Below, one piece after another: positions 1 through 7,406 of a stretch of DNA of 22,416 nucleotides (positions are counted from its first letter, which is position 1; every line of letters starts with the position of its first letter). A program made the translations under genes and the position numbers. Source of the DNA: JBELMB01 sp042088665 (GTDB taxonomy: Bacteria; Pseudomonadota; Alphaproteobacteria; Rhodobacterales; Rhodobacteraceae); the NCBI GenBank assembly GCA_042088665.1, contig JBELMB010000075.1:1-22416 (forward strand), written 5' to 3'. The notes under the pieces are model-generated. The model was not told the origin of the DNA. It searched no databases and worked only from the letters and a program-made list of their open reading frames with translations.

Positions 1-795
1 GACCTTGCGCCCGTTTTGCATGAACTGCATGTCCCGCCGGTCCTCCATCTCGTCGTGCGTGCGCCGCAGGAATCCGTTGTTGTTGCGGATGTTGTTGGAA
101 AACTGCGTGGCGCAGCGGGTCGAGACAATGTCGAAATGCCCGCCAAGCGCGTCCGCCTTGCGTTCCAACAGCAGCGCTGTGCAGACGTCACCAAAGATGA
201 AGTGACAGTCGCGGTCGCGCCATTCCAGATGGGCGGAACAGATTTCCGGGTTGACGACGAGGGCGCGCCGGGCGCTGCCACAGCGCAGCATGTCGGCGGC
301 CGCTTGCAGGCCAAAGGTGGCAGAGGAGCAGGCGACATTCATGTCAAAGGCAAATCCCGCCGCGCCAAGCAGGTTCTGGATCTCGATCGCGATGGCCGGA
401 TAGGCGCGTTCGTGGTTCGAGGCGGCGCAGATCACCAGATCCACCTCGTCGCCGCGGCGGCCCGCCATCTCCAGCGCTTTGGTGCAGGCATCCAGCGCCA
501 TCTCTGCCATGATCGAGGGTGCCTCGTCCGGGCGGGTGGGCAAGCGCGGGAACATCCGGTCCGGGTCGAGGACGCCGTCCTTGTCCATCACGTAGCGCCG
601 CTTGATCCCCGAGGCAGACAGGATGAAATCAGAACTGGAGGCGGCCATCGCCTCGACGTCACCGGCGGCGATGGCCTCTGCGTGCTCTGCGTTCCAGCGG
701 TCCGCATGGGCGTTGAACGCCGCCACCAATTCGTCGTTGCTGATGCTGAGATCGGGGGTAAAGACCCCGTGCCCGGTGATCGCTGGCTGGTACAT
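1..795 (-). CDS. Beta-ketoacyl-ACP synthase III-like protein (PA3286 type), 3' end cut by window
   Basis: This minus-strand gene starts with ATG at 795, behind a clear GGGAGGAG ribosome site, and stays open to base 1, so about 265 N-terminal residues are visible and the C-terminus is missing. The visible part is a thiolase-fold condensing enzyme. The stretch VACSSATFG carries the nucleophilic cysteine. The segments SGIKRRYVMDKDG and NPEICSAHLEWRDRDCHF look like the longer FabH homologues typified by Pseudomonas PA3286 rather than housekeeping FabH. From the family, such enzymes condense an acyl-CoA (octanoyl-CoA for PA3286) with malonyl-ACP and so return beta-oxidation intermediates to fatty-acid synthesis in the cytoplasm. 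The catalytic His and Asn would lie beyond the window edge and cannot be checked. A 152-bp gap separates it from csaA upstream, so it may have its own promoter. The family call is firm; the PA3286-type substrate is inference from remembered sequence. Confidence 0.85.
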   Translation of the reverse strand, partial: MYQPAITGHGVFTPDLSISNDELVAAFNAHADRWNAEHAEAIAAGDVEAMAASSSDFILSASGIKRRYVMDKDGVLDPDRMFPRLPTRPDEAPSIMAEMALDACTKALEMAGRRGDEVDLVICAASNHERAYPAIAIEIQNLLGAAGFAFDMNVACSSATFGLQAAADMLRCGSARRALVVNPEICSAHLEWRDRDCHFIFGDVCTALLLERKADALGGHFDIVSTRCATQFSNNIRNNNGFLRRTHDEMEDRRDMQFMQNGRKV

Positions 796-947
796 GGCGC
801 TCCTCCCACAGGTGTGCACGGTGTTTCCACACGTCTGGCGTTTCGGCACGGGCCCTTGTGTCCAGTCGTTCTAGCCCGCGCCAACCTGCAATGCCAGTGC
901 GCGCGCGGCGGGTTGCCACCCGGTTATCGCAAGGCGCAGACGGCCGA

Positions 948-1286
948 TCAGTGCATCCGCGCCCCGTTGGGGGCCGGTTTGTCCGGTGTGACCAGCACAA
1001 TCGCGCCCTCGGGATCTGATACCCCCAGCACCAGCACTTCGGACCGGACGGGGCCGATCTGGCGCGGAGGAAAGTTCACCACGGCCATGATCTGCTTGCC
1101 CACAAGCGTCTCGGGCGCATAGTGCACCGTGATCTGGGCAGAGGATTTCTTTTCCCCGATCTCCGGGCCGAAATCGATCCAGAGCTTGATCGCGGGTTTG
1201 CGGGCCTCGGGAAAGGGTTCGGCGCGGGTGATGGTGCCAAGGCGGATATCGACCGCCATGAAATCGTCAAACGTGATCTCAGCCAT
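948..1286 (-). CDS. csaA: CsaA-type tRNA-binding / export-related chaperone
   Basis: The product has 112 residues, the usual CsaA length, and consists of a single EMAP/Trbp111-like OB-fold. The opening TFDDFMAVDIRLGTI and the stretch NFPPRQIGPVRSEVLVLG are hallmarks of the family. CsaA is a small dimeric cytoplasmic protein described as tRNA-binding and as having chaperone activity linked to protein export in Bacillus; its role in alphaproteobacteria is unclear. The ATG lies inside the end of proC (8-bp overlap), so the two are almost certainly co-transcribed and probably translationally coupled. Nothing in the gene looks damaged. Confidence 0.88.
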   Translation of the reverse strand: MAEITFDDFMAVDIRLGTITRAEPFPEARKPAIKLWIDFGPEIGEKKSSAQITVHYAPETLVGKQIMAVVNFPPRQIGPVRSEVLVLGVSDPEGAIVLVTPDKPAPNGARMH

Positions 1287-2094
1287 TTGCCAACTCCCGC
1301 GAGCGATCAGCGGCGGCGGCCACGGTTGCGGTGACCAGTGGCGGCAGGCCGGAGGTGTCGTTCATCAGAACCTCCAGCCCGGCCTGTGTGGTGCCGTTGG
1401 GCGAGGTGACGTTCTTGCGCAACTGCGCCGGGGTCTCCTCGGCCTGCATGGCAAGCGCACCGGCACCGGCGACGGTGGCCTTGGCCAGCGTCATGGCCAT
1501 TTCTGGGGCCAGGCCCTGCGCCTCGCCTGCGGCAGCCATGCATTCGATCATGTGAAAGACATAGGCCGGGCCGGAACCGGACAGACCCGTAACCGCATCC
1601 ATCTGTTCCTCGGAGGCGAGGCGCACCGTCAGGCCAACGGCGGACAGCAGGTCCTCGGCCTGGGCCATCTGCACGTCTGACGAGATGCTGTTGCCGATCA
1701 TGGCGGTGATGCCCTGTCCCACGGCGGCGGGGGTGTTCGGCATGGCGCGGATCACCGGAGTCCTGTCACCGAGGATGGCCTCAAAGGTCGCGATGGGCGT
1801 GCCTGCGGCAACGGAGACAAACAGTGTCTCGCCATTGCCGAGCGCGGCAAGCGTGGGCAAGGCATCGGTCATCATCTGCGGCTTGACCGCGATCAGCACG
1901 ATGGCAGGGCTGTCCGGCAGGGGGGCATTGAGGTTCAGCCCCAGCCCTTCCAGCCAGTCCGATGGCGCGGGGTCCTGCACCCAGACCGAAGTCGGCGGGA
2001 GGCCACGGCCAAGCCAGCCCTGCAGCATGGCAGAGCCCATCTTGCCACAGCCCAGCAGGACAAGGCCGCGGTGGGCGAGATCTGTATCTTTCAT
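1279..2094 (-). CDS. proC: Pyrroline-5-carboxylate reductase
   Basis: This 271-residue protein matches the family's usual length. It reduces 1-pyrroline-5-carboxylate to L-proline with NAD(P)H in the cytoplasm, the last step of proline synthesis. The N-terminal Rossmann domain has GCGKMG at residues 15-20, followed by the VKPQ and AMPNTP motifs. The C-terminal helical domain carries GLSGSGPAYVF and the ProC signature TSPNGTTQAGL. The ATG at 2094 has an AGGGGGACC ribosome site just upstream. It overlaps csaA by 8 bp. A YbjN-domain gene directly upstream of proC is, from memory, common in this family of bacteria; here a tannase-family gene sits between them. Confidence 0.95.
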   Translation of the reverse strand: MKDTDLAHRGLVLLGCGKMGSAMLQGWLGRGLPPTSVWVQDPAPSDWLEGLGLNLNAPLPDSPAIVLIAVKPQMMTDALPTLAALGNGETLFVSVAAGTPIATFEAILGDRTPVIRAMPNTPAAVGQGITAMIGNSISSDVQMAQAEDLLSAVGLTVRLASEEQMDAVTGLSGSGPAYVFHMIECMAAAGEAQGLAPEMAMTLAKATVAGAGALAMQAEETPAQLRKNVTSPNGTTQAGLEVLMNDTSGLPPLVTATVAAAADRSRELANG

Positions 2095-2218
2095 GAGGTC
2101 CCCCTGATGTCATCCCACGAGGGGTAGCGCAGCGACGGGGCCGGGGGCAAGCCGCCCGGGCCCTGCAAAGCCATCGTTTGGATCGCTTGCGCGGTCTTGA
2201 CGAGATCGGGCGCGCGGC

Positions 2219-2242
2219 GGTTGACCCCGGAAGGGATCAACC
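2219..2242 (-). terminator. Hairpin after the tannase-family gene, possible weak terminator
   Basis: Arms at 2219-2228 and 2233-2242 form a 10-bp stem (nine Watson-Crick pairs and one G-T) with a 4-base loop, beginning about 21 bp past the tannase-family stop codon. No T-run follows on the minus strand, so it may be a 3'-end stabiliser or a Rho-associated structure rather than a classical terminator. Confidence 0.4.
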
Positions 2243-2263
2243 TTCGGTGACCTGTCCCTGCGC

Positions 2264-3673
2264 CTATTCGGACGCGAGGATGGAGGTGGGGGCCGTCCCT
2301 TCGTTCAGCCAGCTTTCCAGCGGGGTCATCGGGTCCAGCGCTGCGGCATTGATGCCACCGGGACCGGGCAGGATCCCGCAATGATCGACACCCGGCACCA
2401 TGAAGAGCGCCACGTTTTCTTTCAAAACATCTTCGCCCCCTGCGGCCTCTGCGGCCTTGGCGTACCAGTCGACGGTCTTGTATGGCGTCACGATGGCGTC
2501 CGCCCAGCCGTGCCAGACGATCATCTTGCCACCTGCCGCGCGAAAGGCGGTCAGATCGGGATTGTCCCCGTTGTAGTTGGCGGCGGCCTGCCCCATGCGA
2601 TCCGGATCGGTTTCAAAGTCGAAGTCCATCGGCGTCCAAGAGATGCCCGGATCATCGTCAAACGCCATGTAACGTCCAAAGTTCACAGCAAAGGCTGGCA
2701 CCAGTTTGCCGCCACCCGTCTCGTTCCCCGTGAGCCAGAGCCACCAGAACGGTTCCGACCCTTCGGGCACACCGCCGGGGTACAGTTGCTCTCCGGCGGC
2801 ATTGCGCGGGCCTTCGCGCCATTTCGCCAGAGTGTCCAGCTGTTGATTGCTGAGACCCAGACCGGTGTAATCCACCGTGCAGGCCCGCGGATCGGCGATG
2901 GCACCGTCCTCTGCCCCGTCGGTTGCATCACATTGCGCAATCACCGCGTCGCCGATCACTCTGGCCTCTTGCGGGCCAAGGATCTGACTGCCGTCGGGGG
3001 CCGTGTTCGCCTGCACCAGCCATGACATCTTGGTTGCCACGAGACCGGGATAGTCCATCGCTGGCGCGCCAGAGATGATGCCGTCGAACATCTCCGGATA
3101 GCGCTGGGCCGCGACATGCGCCATCCGGCCACCGGTGGAACAGCCCTGAAAGATCTTCTGTTCGGAGGCAGCGCCATAGAAGGCGTCGATCATGGCCTGC
3201 GCGACGCGATGAGTCTCTCCGATGGAGCGCCACCCCCAATCGCGTTCCGCATGGGGGTTGTCCATGGCCCAGCCCGCGTCAATGACAGACAGCCCGTGGT
3301 GTCCGCTGTCCGATGTCGCCGTGGCGTAGCCGCGTTCAAGACCCGGGCGCATGGCGTTGATCCAGCTTGCTCCGGCGTCGGCGCGCCCGAGGATGCCGCA
3401 GACACCGCCGCAGCCTGCCTGATAGTAGCCGCCGTTCCAGCCGTCCATTGGCAGCCGCACTTCGATAGAGATCGCAGGCAGCGCTGTGGCGCGCACTTCG
3501 CAATAGGCGGGCAGGGCGTCCGAGGCGGCCATGACGCGGGCAGAGGTCACATGTCCGGCGCTGATCACGGTGTCGCGCAATGCGTTGCAGGCCTGTGGAT
3601 CCTGTTGCGCCATGGCGGGCAGGGCGCTGCCGAGGCCAAGGCCCAAGGCAAAAGCCATTGTGCGAAAAGACAT
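2264..3673 (-). CDS. Secreted tannase/feruloyl esterase family hydrolase
   Basis: This 469-residue protein has a signal peptide (hydrophobic residues 5-20, likely cleavage after AMA at 20-22), so it is exported. It is an alpha/beta-hydrolase of the tannase family (fungal tannases, feruloyl and chlorogenate esterases, MHETase). The nucleophile is Ser179 in GCSTGGR, with Asp392 in GWADAIV and His431 in VDHC. Cys178 and Cys432 flank the Ser and His and would form the family's typical CS-D-HC disulfide. An Asp-rich stretch at about 249-261 resembles the calcium site of the lid domain, and the lid (roughly 205-345) is shorter than that of MHETase. The ATG at 3673 follows an AAAGGGAG site. The protein probably cleaves esters of phenolic acids. 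The pca genes nearby would consume protocatechuate, a common end product of such acids, but the exact ester cannot be read from the sequence. Confidence 0.85.
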   Translation of the reverse strand: MSFRTMAFALGLGLGSALPAMAQQDPQACNALRDTVISAGHVTSARVMAASDALPAYCEVRATALPAISIEVRLPMDGWNGGYYQAGCGGVCGILGRADAGASWINAMRPGLERGYATATSDSGHHGLSVIDAGWAMDNPHAERDWGWRSIGETHRVAQAMIDAFYGAASEQKIFQGCSTGGRMAHVAAQRYPEMFDGIISGAPAMDYPGLVATKMSWLVQANTAPDGSQILGPQEARVIGDAVIAQCDATDGAEDGAIADPRACTVDYTGLGLSNQQLDTLAKWREGPRNAAGEQLYPGGVPEGSEPFWWLWLTGNETGGGKLVPAFAVNFGRYMAFDDDPGISWTPMDFDFETDPDRMGQAAANYNGDNPDLTAFRAAGGKMIVWHGWADAIVTPYKTVDWYAKAAEAAGGEDVLKENVALFMVPGVDHCGILPGPGGINAAALDPMTPLESWLNEGTAPTSILASE

Positions 3674-3738
3674 GATTGAAATCTCCCTTTAGTGTTCTCC
3701 TTAGGGGAGTTTTGCGCTCCGTGCGCATGCGTTCAAGC

Positions 3739-3763
3739 AAAAAGGGCGCCCCGGGGCGCCCTT
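3739..3763 (-). terminator. Rho-independent terminator after the YbjN-domain gene
   Basis: A perfect palindrome at 3742-3763 (AAGGGCGCCCC followed by its complement) is followed on the minus strand by five T (A-run at 3739-3743). It starts 22 bp past the YbjN stop codon. It should end transcription before the tannase-family gene, which therefore needs its own promoter in the 65 bp or so upstream of 3673. Confidence 0.88.
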
Positions 3764-3785
3764 GCTCGACGTTGAATTCTGGTTG

Positions 3786-4286
3786 TCAGGCGCGGCCGTA
3801 GGCCTCTGCCATCGCCACCTGAAGGGCTTGCTCCGCAGTCTGATCCGTCCATGCCATCAACTGGAAGGCCGGATAGTAGCGTTCTGCACTCATCACCGCG
3901 GCTGTGATCATCGTATCGACCTGCTCAGCGGAGGCGATGTTGCCACCGGCCAGCACCAGACCGTATTTGTAGATCATCAGCTTCTGGTCATCCCAGTAGC
4001 TGAAAGCCCCCGCCCAGCAACGGTCGTTTACGGCGTTCAGCCCCTCGTGCAGAACGGCCATCCGGTCGGCTGGCGGTTCCATCTCGAAGGTGCAGATCAT
4101 GCGAAGCGTTTCGTCCGAATGGTTCCATGCCAGAGTGATGGAGTAGGTGCGCCACTGCCCCTCGACCGCCATGGCGATCTGGTCATCGGTGATGCGGTCG
4201 AAATCCCATTCGTTGTACTGCGCGATGTGCTCGACGATGTCGATAGGATGCAAGTCCTCCGTCAAATACTGATCGGACTGGGCCAT
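3786..4286 (-). CDS. YbjN domain-containing protein
   Basis: This 166-residue cytoplasmic protein has no signal peptide or membrane segment. It resembles the YbjN domain family: an N-terminal acidic region, a central strand-rich part including WRTYSITLAWNHSDETLRMIC, the LNAVNDRCWAGAFSYWDD core, and a helical C-terminal end. The domain is related to type III secretion chaperone folds, and YbjN in Escherichia coli has been linked to motility, biofilm and stress phenotypes; the biochemical role is unknown. The ATG at 4286 is preceded by GAGGTGG. The gene ends in a strong terminator and appears monocistronic. The 162 bp upstream, to the pcaQ stop, is AT-richer than its surroundings and probably holds its promoter, but I could not pick convincing -10/-35 boxes. 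Confidence 0.8.
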   Translation of the reverse strand: MAQSDQYLTEDLHPIDIVEHIAQYNEWDFDRITDDQIAMAVEGQWRTYSITLAWNHSDETLRMICTFEMEPPADRMAVLHEGLNAVNDRCWAGAFSYWDDQKLMIYKYGLVLAGGNIASAEQVDTMITAAVMSAERYYPAFQLMAWTDQTAEQALQVAMAEAYGRA

Positions 4287-4448
4287 GCCGCCACCTCATA
4301 TGTTTATGTTTTTTATGCGCTGAGGTTTTTTGCCTGCCCCCAACGCTTGCTGCCTGCTCAAGGGTCTGGGGCTGCCCGCCCGGCCCTTACTACATATCGT
4401 GCCTGTCGCGAGGGGGGCGTGTAAAGCAATTTTTTAGTGACAGAAGCA

Positions 4449-5411
4449 TTAAGTTGTGGAAACCCACCGATTCGCGTTATGCGGCTGTGGATCATCCGGA
4501 AGCGACAACCGCAAGGCGTGTTCAAAGAGGGCGGCGCTGCGCGAGGGCGGTGTCTGGGCGGGTCGCATCAATCCGACCGGTCCGGCGGCGAGGGCAAGGT
4601 CGAGATCCAGTTGTTTGAACCGGCCCTCCAGCAGGTCCTGGGCCACCACCCCTTCGGAGATGAACCAAAGCGCGTCCGACAGGCGCAGGTAGCTGCGGCC
4701 AAAAGCGCTTGAGACGCAGTCGATGCGGTCGGGCAGGGGGGGCACGCCCATGGCGAGGCACCAGCGATCCACGAGAGGACGTATGGCGGCATCTTCAGGC
4801 GGATAGAGGACGGGCCAGTCCGGCAGATGTGCCGCCCGGACATCACCCCGGGGCGGTATGGCATGCAAAGGGTGGTCGGCACGTGCCACGCAGACCACGG
4901 GTTCTATGTAGAGCTGCGTGAACGACAGGCCTGTCATGGTTTCCGCGGCACCCAGCCGCCCCACAACGAGGTCAAGCGCCCCGGCGCGGAGGGCCTCCGT
5001 CAGGGCACCGCGAGCGCCGTCCAGCAGCGTCAGTCGCGTGTTGGGCGCCGCGCCGCGAAACCTGACAACGGCCTCTGGCATCAATCTGGCAGCGACGCTG
5101 GGCAGGGCGCCCACACGCAAGGGTTCCGCGCCCTGCGCTTGCGGCGTCGCGATGCTGTCGACACCGCGCCGCAGGGCGGCAAGGCTCTGGTTGGTGAAAT
5201 CGAGGAACAGCGCGCCTTCGGGCGTCATCCGTGTGCCACCCCGGTCGCGAGTCATCAGTTGCGTGCCAAGGATGTCTTCGAGATCCTTGAGGGTTTTCGA
5301 TAGCGCCGGGGGGCTGAGGTTCAGCACGGCGCAGGCCGCCTTCAGCGAGCCAAGGCGCGCAATGGCGGAAAAGCCTTCAAGGTGGCGGATCTTGATGCGA
5401 CGATCGAGCAT
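4449..5411 (-). CDS. pcaQ: LysR-family regulator PcaQ of the protocatechuate genes
   Basis: This 320-residue protein has LysR-family architecture: a winged helix-turn-helix in residues 1-65 (recognition region LNLSPPALSKTLKDLE) and an effector-binding domain from about 95 to 300. The start MLDRRIKIRHLEGF and the divergent position against pcaC identify it as PcaQ, which in Agrobacterium and Sinorhizobium activates the pca operon in response to beta-carboxy-cis,cis-muconate or gamma-carboxymuconolactone. The ATG at 5411 has no recognisable ribosome site, but the start fits the family. The gene is transcribed away from pcaCHG across a 112-bp shared control region. Function is assigned with good confidence from family and context. 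Confidence 0.88.
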   Translation of the reverse strand: MLDRRIKIRHLEGFSAIARLGSLKAACAVLNLSPPALSKTLKDLEDILGTQLMTRDRGGTRMTPEGALFLDFTNQSLAALRRGVDSIATPQAQGAEPLRVGALPSVAARLMPEAVVRFRGAAPNTRLTLLDGARGALTEALRAGALDLVVGRLGAAETMTGLSFTQLYIEPVVCVARADHPLHAIPPRGDVRAAHLPDWPVLYPPEDAAIRPLVDRWCLAMGVPPLPDRIDCVSSAFGRSYLRLSDALWFISEGVVAQDLLEGRFKQLDLDLALAAGPVGLMRPAQTPPSRSAALFEHALRLSLPDDPQPHNANRWVSTT

Positions 5412-5523
5412 TTGTTGTCAATATGAGTAACTAAATCGCCAAAAATGTCAATTTACACAACGCTTGAGTTCATTGTTTACTCGGCCCGGCTGGGCCTGTT
5501 GGCCGCGGAAGGAAAGGGACGGT
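5412..5523. promoter_or_regulatory. pcaQ-pcaC divergent control region
   Basis: This AT-rich stretch separates the divergent regulator and pca genes. TGTCAAT occurs twice, at 5416-5422 and 5446-5452, exactly 30 bp apart (about three helical turns). Read on the minus strand, the copy at 5446-5451 is a consensus -35 (TTGACA) lying about 35 bp before the pcaQ ATG, which would give a very short or absent leader. On the plus strand, TTTACA at 5452-5457 with GTTTAC about 17 bp downstream is a candidate pcaC promoter. A PcaQ activator site is expected here, but the published ATAACC-N4-GGTTAA form is not present. A GGAAAGG ribosome site precedes pcaC. Confidence 0.55.
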
Positions 5524-5931
5524 ATGGTTTCTCGATTTGACGAGGGGATGCAGGTGCGCCGCAGCGTGCTTGGCGATGCCCATGTGGACCGGGCGGAAGC
5601 AGGCAAGTCGGCCTTTGACGAACCTTTCCAGAGCCTGATCACGGAAGCCGCCTGGGGCACCGTCTGGGCCTCTGACGGGATCTCGCCGCGGGAAAGGTCG
5701 ATGTTGACGCTGGGCCTGTTGGCGGCGTTGGGGAATTTCGAGGAGATCCCGATGCACATCCGCGCCACGGCGAACACCGGCGCAACGGCGCAGGACGTTC
5801 AGGAAGTGTTCCAGCACGTGGCCATCTATGCTGGCGTGCCGCGGGCCAATCACGCGTTGAAGCTGGCAAAATCCACCTATGCCGAGATGGCCACCAGTGC
5901 GCCGGACCAGACGAAGGAGACCGAGACATGA
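5524..5931 (+). CDS. pcaC: 4-carboxymuconolactone decarboxylase
   Basis: This 135-residue protein is close to the family length. It converts gamma-carboxymuconolactone to beta-ketoadipate enol-lactone in the protocatechuate branch of the beta-ketoadipate pathway. It is a single CMD-fold domain: LGDAHVDRA near the start, then SPRERSMLTLGLLAALGN (residues 54-71), EEIPMHIRATANTG (73-86) and the H-x-x-x-YAGVPRANHA segment (98-111). I chose the ATG at 5524 because an AAGGAAAGGGAC ribosome site precedes it and the family begins at this point; an in-frame TTG at 5464 would add 20 residues unlike the family. It overlaps pcaH by 4 bp (ATGA), indicating translational coupling. Confidence 0.93.
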   Translation: MVSRFDEGMQVRRSVLGDAHVDRAEAGKSAFDEPFQSLITEAAWGTVWASDGISPRERSMLTLGLLAALGNFEEIPMHIRATANTGATAQDVQEVFQHVAIYAGVPRANHALKLAKSTYAEMATSAPDQTKETET

Positions 5932-6656
5932 GTTCGAATACAGGGTTCACGGCGCGGGACCGGGGCTGGCATCCGCCTTCGCTGACGCCGCTTTACAAGA
6001 CCAGCGTGGCCCGCAGCCCGCGGTTCGCGCCCATTGGCGCGGCGACCTCCCCCTCTGAGGAAACCGGGCCGGTGTTCGGGCACGATTTGCTGGGGCCAAA
6101 AGACAATGACCTGATCAGCAATTTCGCAGCACCCGGCGAGATGGCCATCGGTCCCCGGATCATCGTTCAGGGGCAGGTGCGCGACGGGTTCGGGCGCCCC
6201 GTGCCGAACTGCTTGCTCGAGGTCTGGCAGGCCAATGCGGGCGGTCGATATCGCCACAAGAAAGAGGGCTACCTCGCGCCACTCGATCCGAATTTCGGCG
6301 GGTGCGGGCGCTGCATCACCGATGCCAATGGCTACTACGAGTTTCGCACGGTCAAGCCGGGGCCCTATCCATGGCCCAACGGTCCGGACGACTGGCGGCC
6401 CGCGCATATCCATATCTCCGCCTTCGGGCACAGCTTTGCGCAGCGCCTGATCACGCAGATGTATTTCGAGGGGGATCCGATGATCTGGCAGTGTCCCATC
6501 GTGGGCGGCATCCCGACGCGCGAAGCAATCGAGACGCTGGTGGCATCGCTGGACCGTGACAACTCCGTGCCGATGGATGCGTTGTGCTACCAGTTTGACA
6601 TCACGCTGCGCGGACGCCGTCAGACCATGTTCGAAAACCGTCCGGAGGGGCTGTGA
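5928..6656 (+). CDS. pcaH: Protocatechuate 3,4-dioxygenase beta subunit
   Basis: This 242-residue protein is the iron-carrying subunit of the intradiol dioxygenase that cleaves protocatechuate to beta-carboxy-cis,cis-muconate. All four Fe(III) ligands are visible and fall at the classical Pseudomonas numbers: Tyr108 (GGRYRHKK), Tyr147 (KPGPYPWP), His160 and His162 (PAHIHIS). The N-terminal extension LTPLYKTSVARSP is typical of the beta subunit. It starts inside the pcaC stop codon region and ends one base into pcaG, so the three genes form a tightly coupled operon. The protein is cytoplasmic and should form alpha-beta protomers with PcaG. Confidence 0.96.
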   Translation: MSSNTGFTARDRGWHPPSLTPLYKTSVARSPRFAPIGAATSPSEETGPVFGHDLLGPKDNDLISNFAAPGEMAIGPRIIVQGQVRDGFGRPVPNCLLEVWQANAGGRYRHKKEGYLAPLDPNFGGCGRCITDANGYYEFRTVKPGPYPWPNGPDDWRPAHIHISAFGHSFAQRLITQMYFEGDPMIWQCPIVGGIPTREAIETLVASLDRDNSVPMDALCYQFDITLRGRRQTMFENRPEGL

Positions 6657-7243
6657 TGATGCGTTACAAGGAAAGCCCGTCACAGACGGCGGGGCCCTAT
6701 GTCCATATCGGCTGCACACCGAATTTTTGCGGCATCCCCGGTGTCTACCCGGAGGATCTGGGCACGCGGATGATCACGGGCGACCCCGAGGGCACGCGTG
6801 TGACGTTGAAGGGATCGGTGTTTGACGGGGCAGGCGTGGCGCTGAAGGATGCACTGGTGGAAATCTGGCAAGCGGATGGATCTGGCAAGTTTGCCGGGCG
6901 CGGCGGCGTCGAAGGGTTCACCGGTTGGGGCCGCTCCGCGGGCGACGTGGAGACCGGCGAATTTACCTTTGAGACGTTGAAACCGGGGCGTGTGCCTTGG
7001 CACAACGGGGGTCTTCAGGCGCCTCATGTGACCTTCTGGATCGTGGCGCGGGGCATCAATCTGGGTCTGCACACGCGGATGTATTTTGCTGACGAGGTCG
7101 AGGCCAATGCCGAGGATCCCATCTTGCAGCGGCTGGAGCATCAGGCGCGGGTGCCGACGCTTTTGGCGCAGCCCGAGGAAGGCGGCTACCGGTTCGACAT
7201 CCATCTGCAAGGGCCGCAAGAGACGATCTTTTTCGACATCTGA
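6656..7243 (+). CDS. pcaG: Protocatechuate 3,4-dioxygenase alpha subunit
   Basis: This 195-residue partner of PcaH has the same beta-sandwich fold but no iron site. Typical alpha-subunit segments are SQTAGPYVHIG near the N-terminus, EIWQADGSGKF, LKPGRVPW, APHVTFWIVARGINLGLHTRMYF and the closing FDIHLQGPQETIFFDI. The equivalents of the iron-binding Tyr/His residues are replaced, as normal for alpha. The pcaH stop and the pcaG start share one base (TGATG), with GGAGGGG upstream; a second ATG lies at 6659 and either could be used. A terminator about 140 bp downstream closes the operon. Confidence 0.95.
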   Translation: MMRYKESPSQTAGPYVHIGCTPNFCGIPGVYPEDLGTRMITGDPEGTRVTLKGSVFDGAGVALKDALVEIWQADGSGKFAGRGGVEGFTGWGRSAGDVETGEFTFETLKPGRVPWHNGGLQAPHVTFWIVARGINLGLHTRMYFADEVEANAEDPILQRLEHQARVPTLLAQPEEGGYRFDIHLQGPQETIFFDI

Positions 7244-7333
7244 CCAAAGATGGCGACCGCGCGAATTGGCGTCCCGGACCTGCGCCCTCAGGTCTGCGGT
7301 CCCGTCAGGCAGGGCTGCGATCAGGCATTCCCC

Positions 7334-7375
7334 CTCCCTACCGCCCTTTACTTTGGGGGGATTCGCTGAACAAAA
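7334..7375 (+). repeat. 42-bp intergenic repeat, copy 1
   Basis: The segment begins CTCCCTACCGCCCTT, has a GGGGGATTCG block in the middle and ends in an A-rich run. It matches 16420-16461 at 33 of 42 positions without gaps. It lies about 90 bp after the pcaG stop and just before the terminator. Its function is unknown. Confidence 0.7.
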
Positions 7376-7382
7376 GGTTTGC

Positions 7383-7406
7383 AACCGCGCCCGGCGGGGC
7401 GGTTTT
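7383..7406 (+). terminator. Rho-independent terminator of pcaCHG
   Basis: AACCGC (7383-7388) plus CCC (7390-7392) pair with GGG (7396-7398) and GCGGTT (7399-7404), with a single bulged G and a 3-base loop, followed by a T-run at 7403-7406. It lies between pcaG and the BKACE gene, so the BKACE is probably expressed from its own promoter or by read-through. Confidence 0.7.

Noticed and set aside
16..1122. A 368-codon plus-strand reading frame opposite the ketoacyl synthase and csaA
   Set aside because: The minus strand carries clear family motifs in both genes; the plus-strand product resembles nothing.
2091..2263. A small minus-strand gene between the tannase-family gene and proC
   Set aside because: The frame begins inside the esterase coding region in another frame, has no ribosome site and no family resemblance.
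5464..5523. In-frame TTG start that would lengthen PcaC by 20 residues
   Set aside because: It falls within the promoter region, lacks a ribosome site, and the added residues are unlike PcaC; the ATG at 5524 has a good ribosome site.
5412..5523. Searched for the rhizobial PcaQ box ATAACC-N4-GGTTAA
   Set aside because: No acceptable match on either strand; only GTAAC-like fragments are present, so no PcaQ site is annotated.
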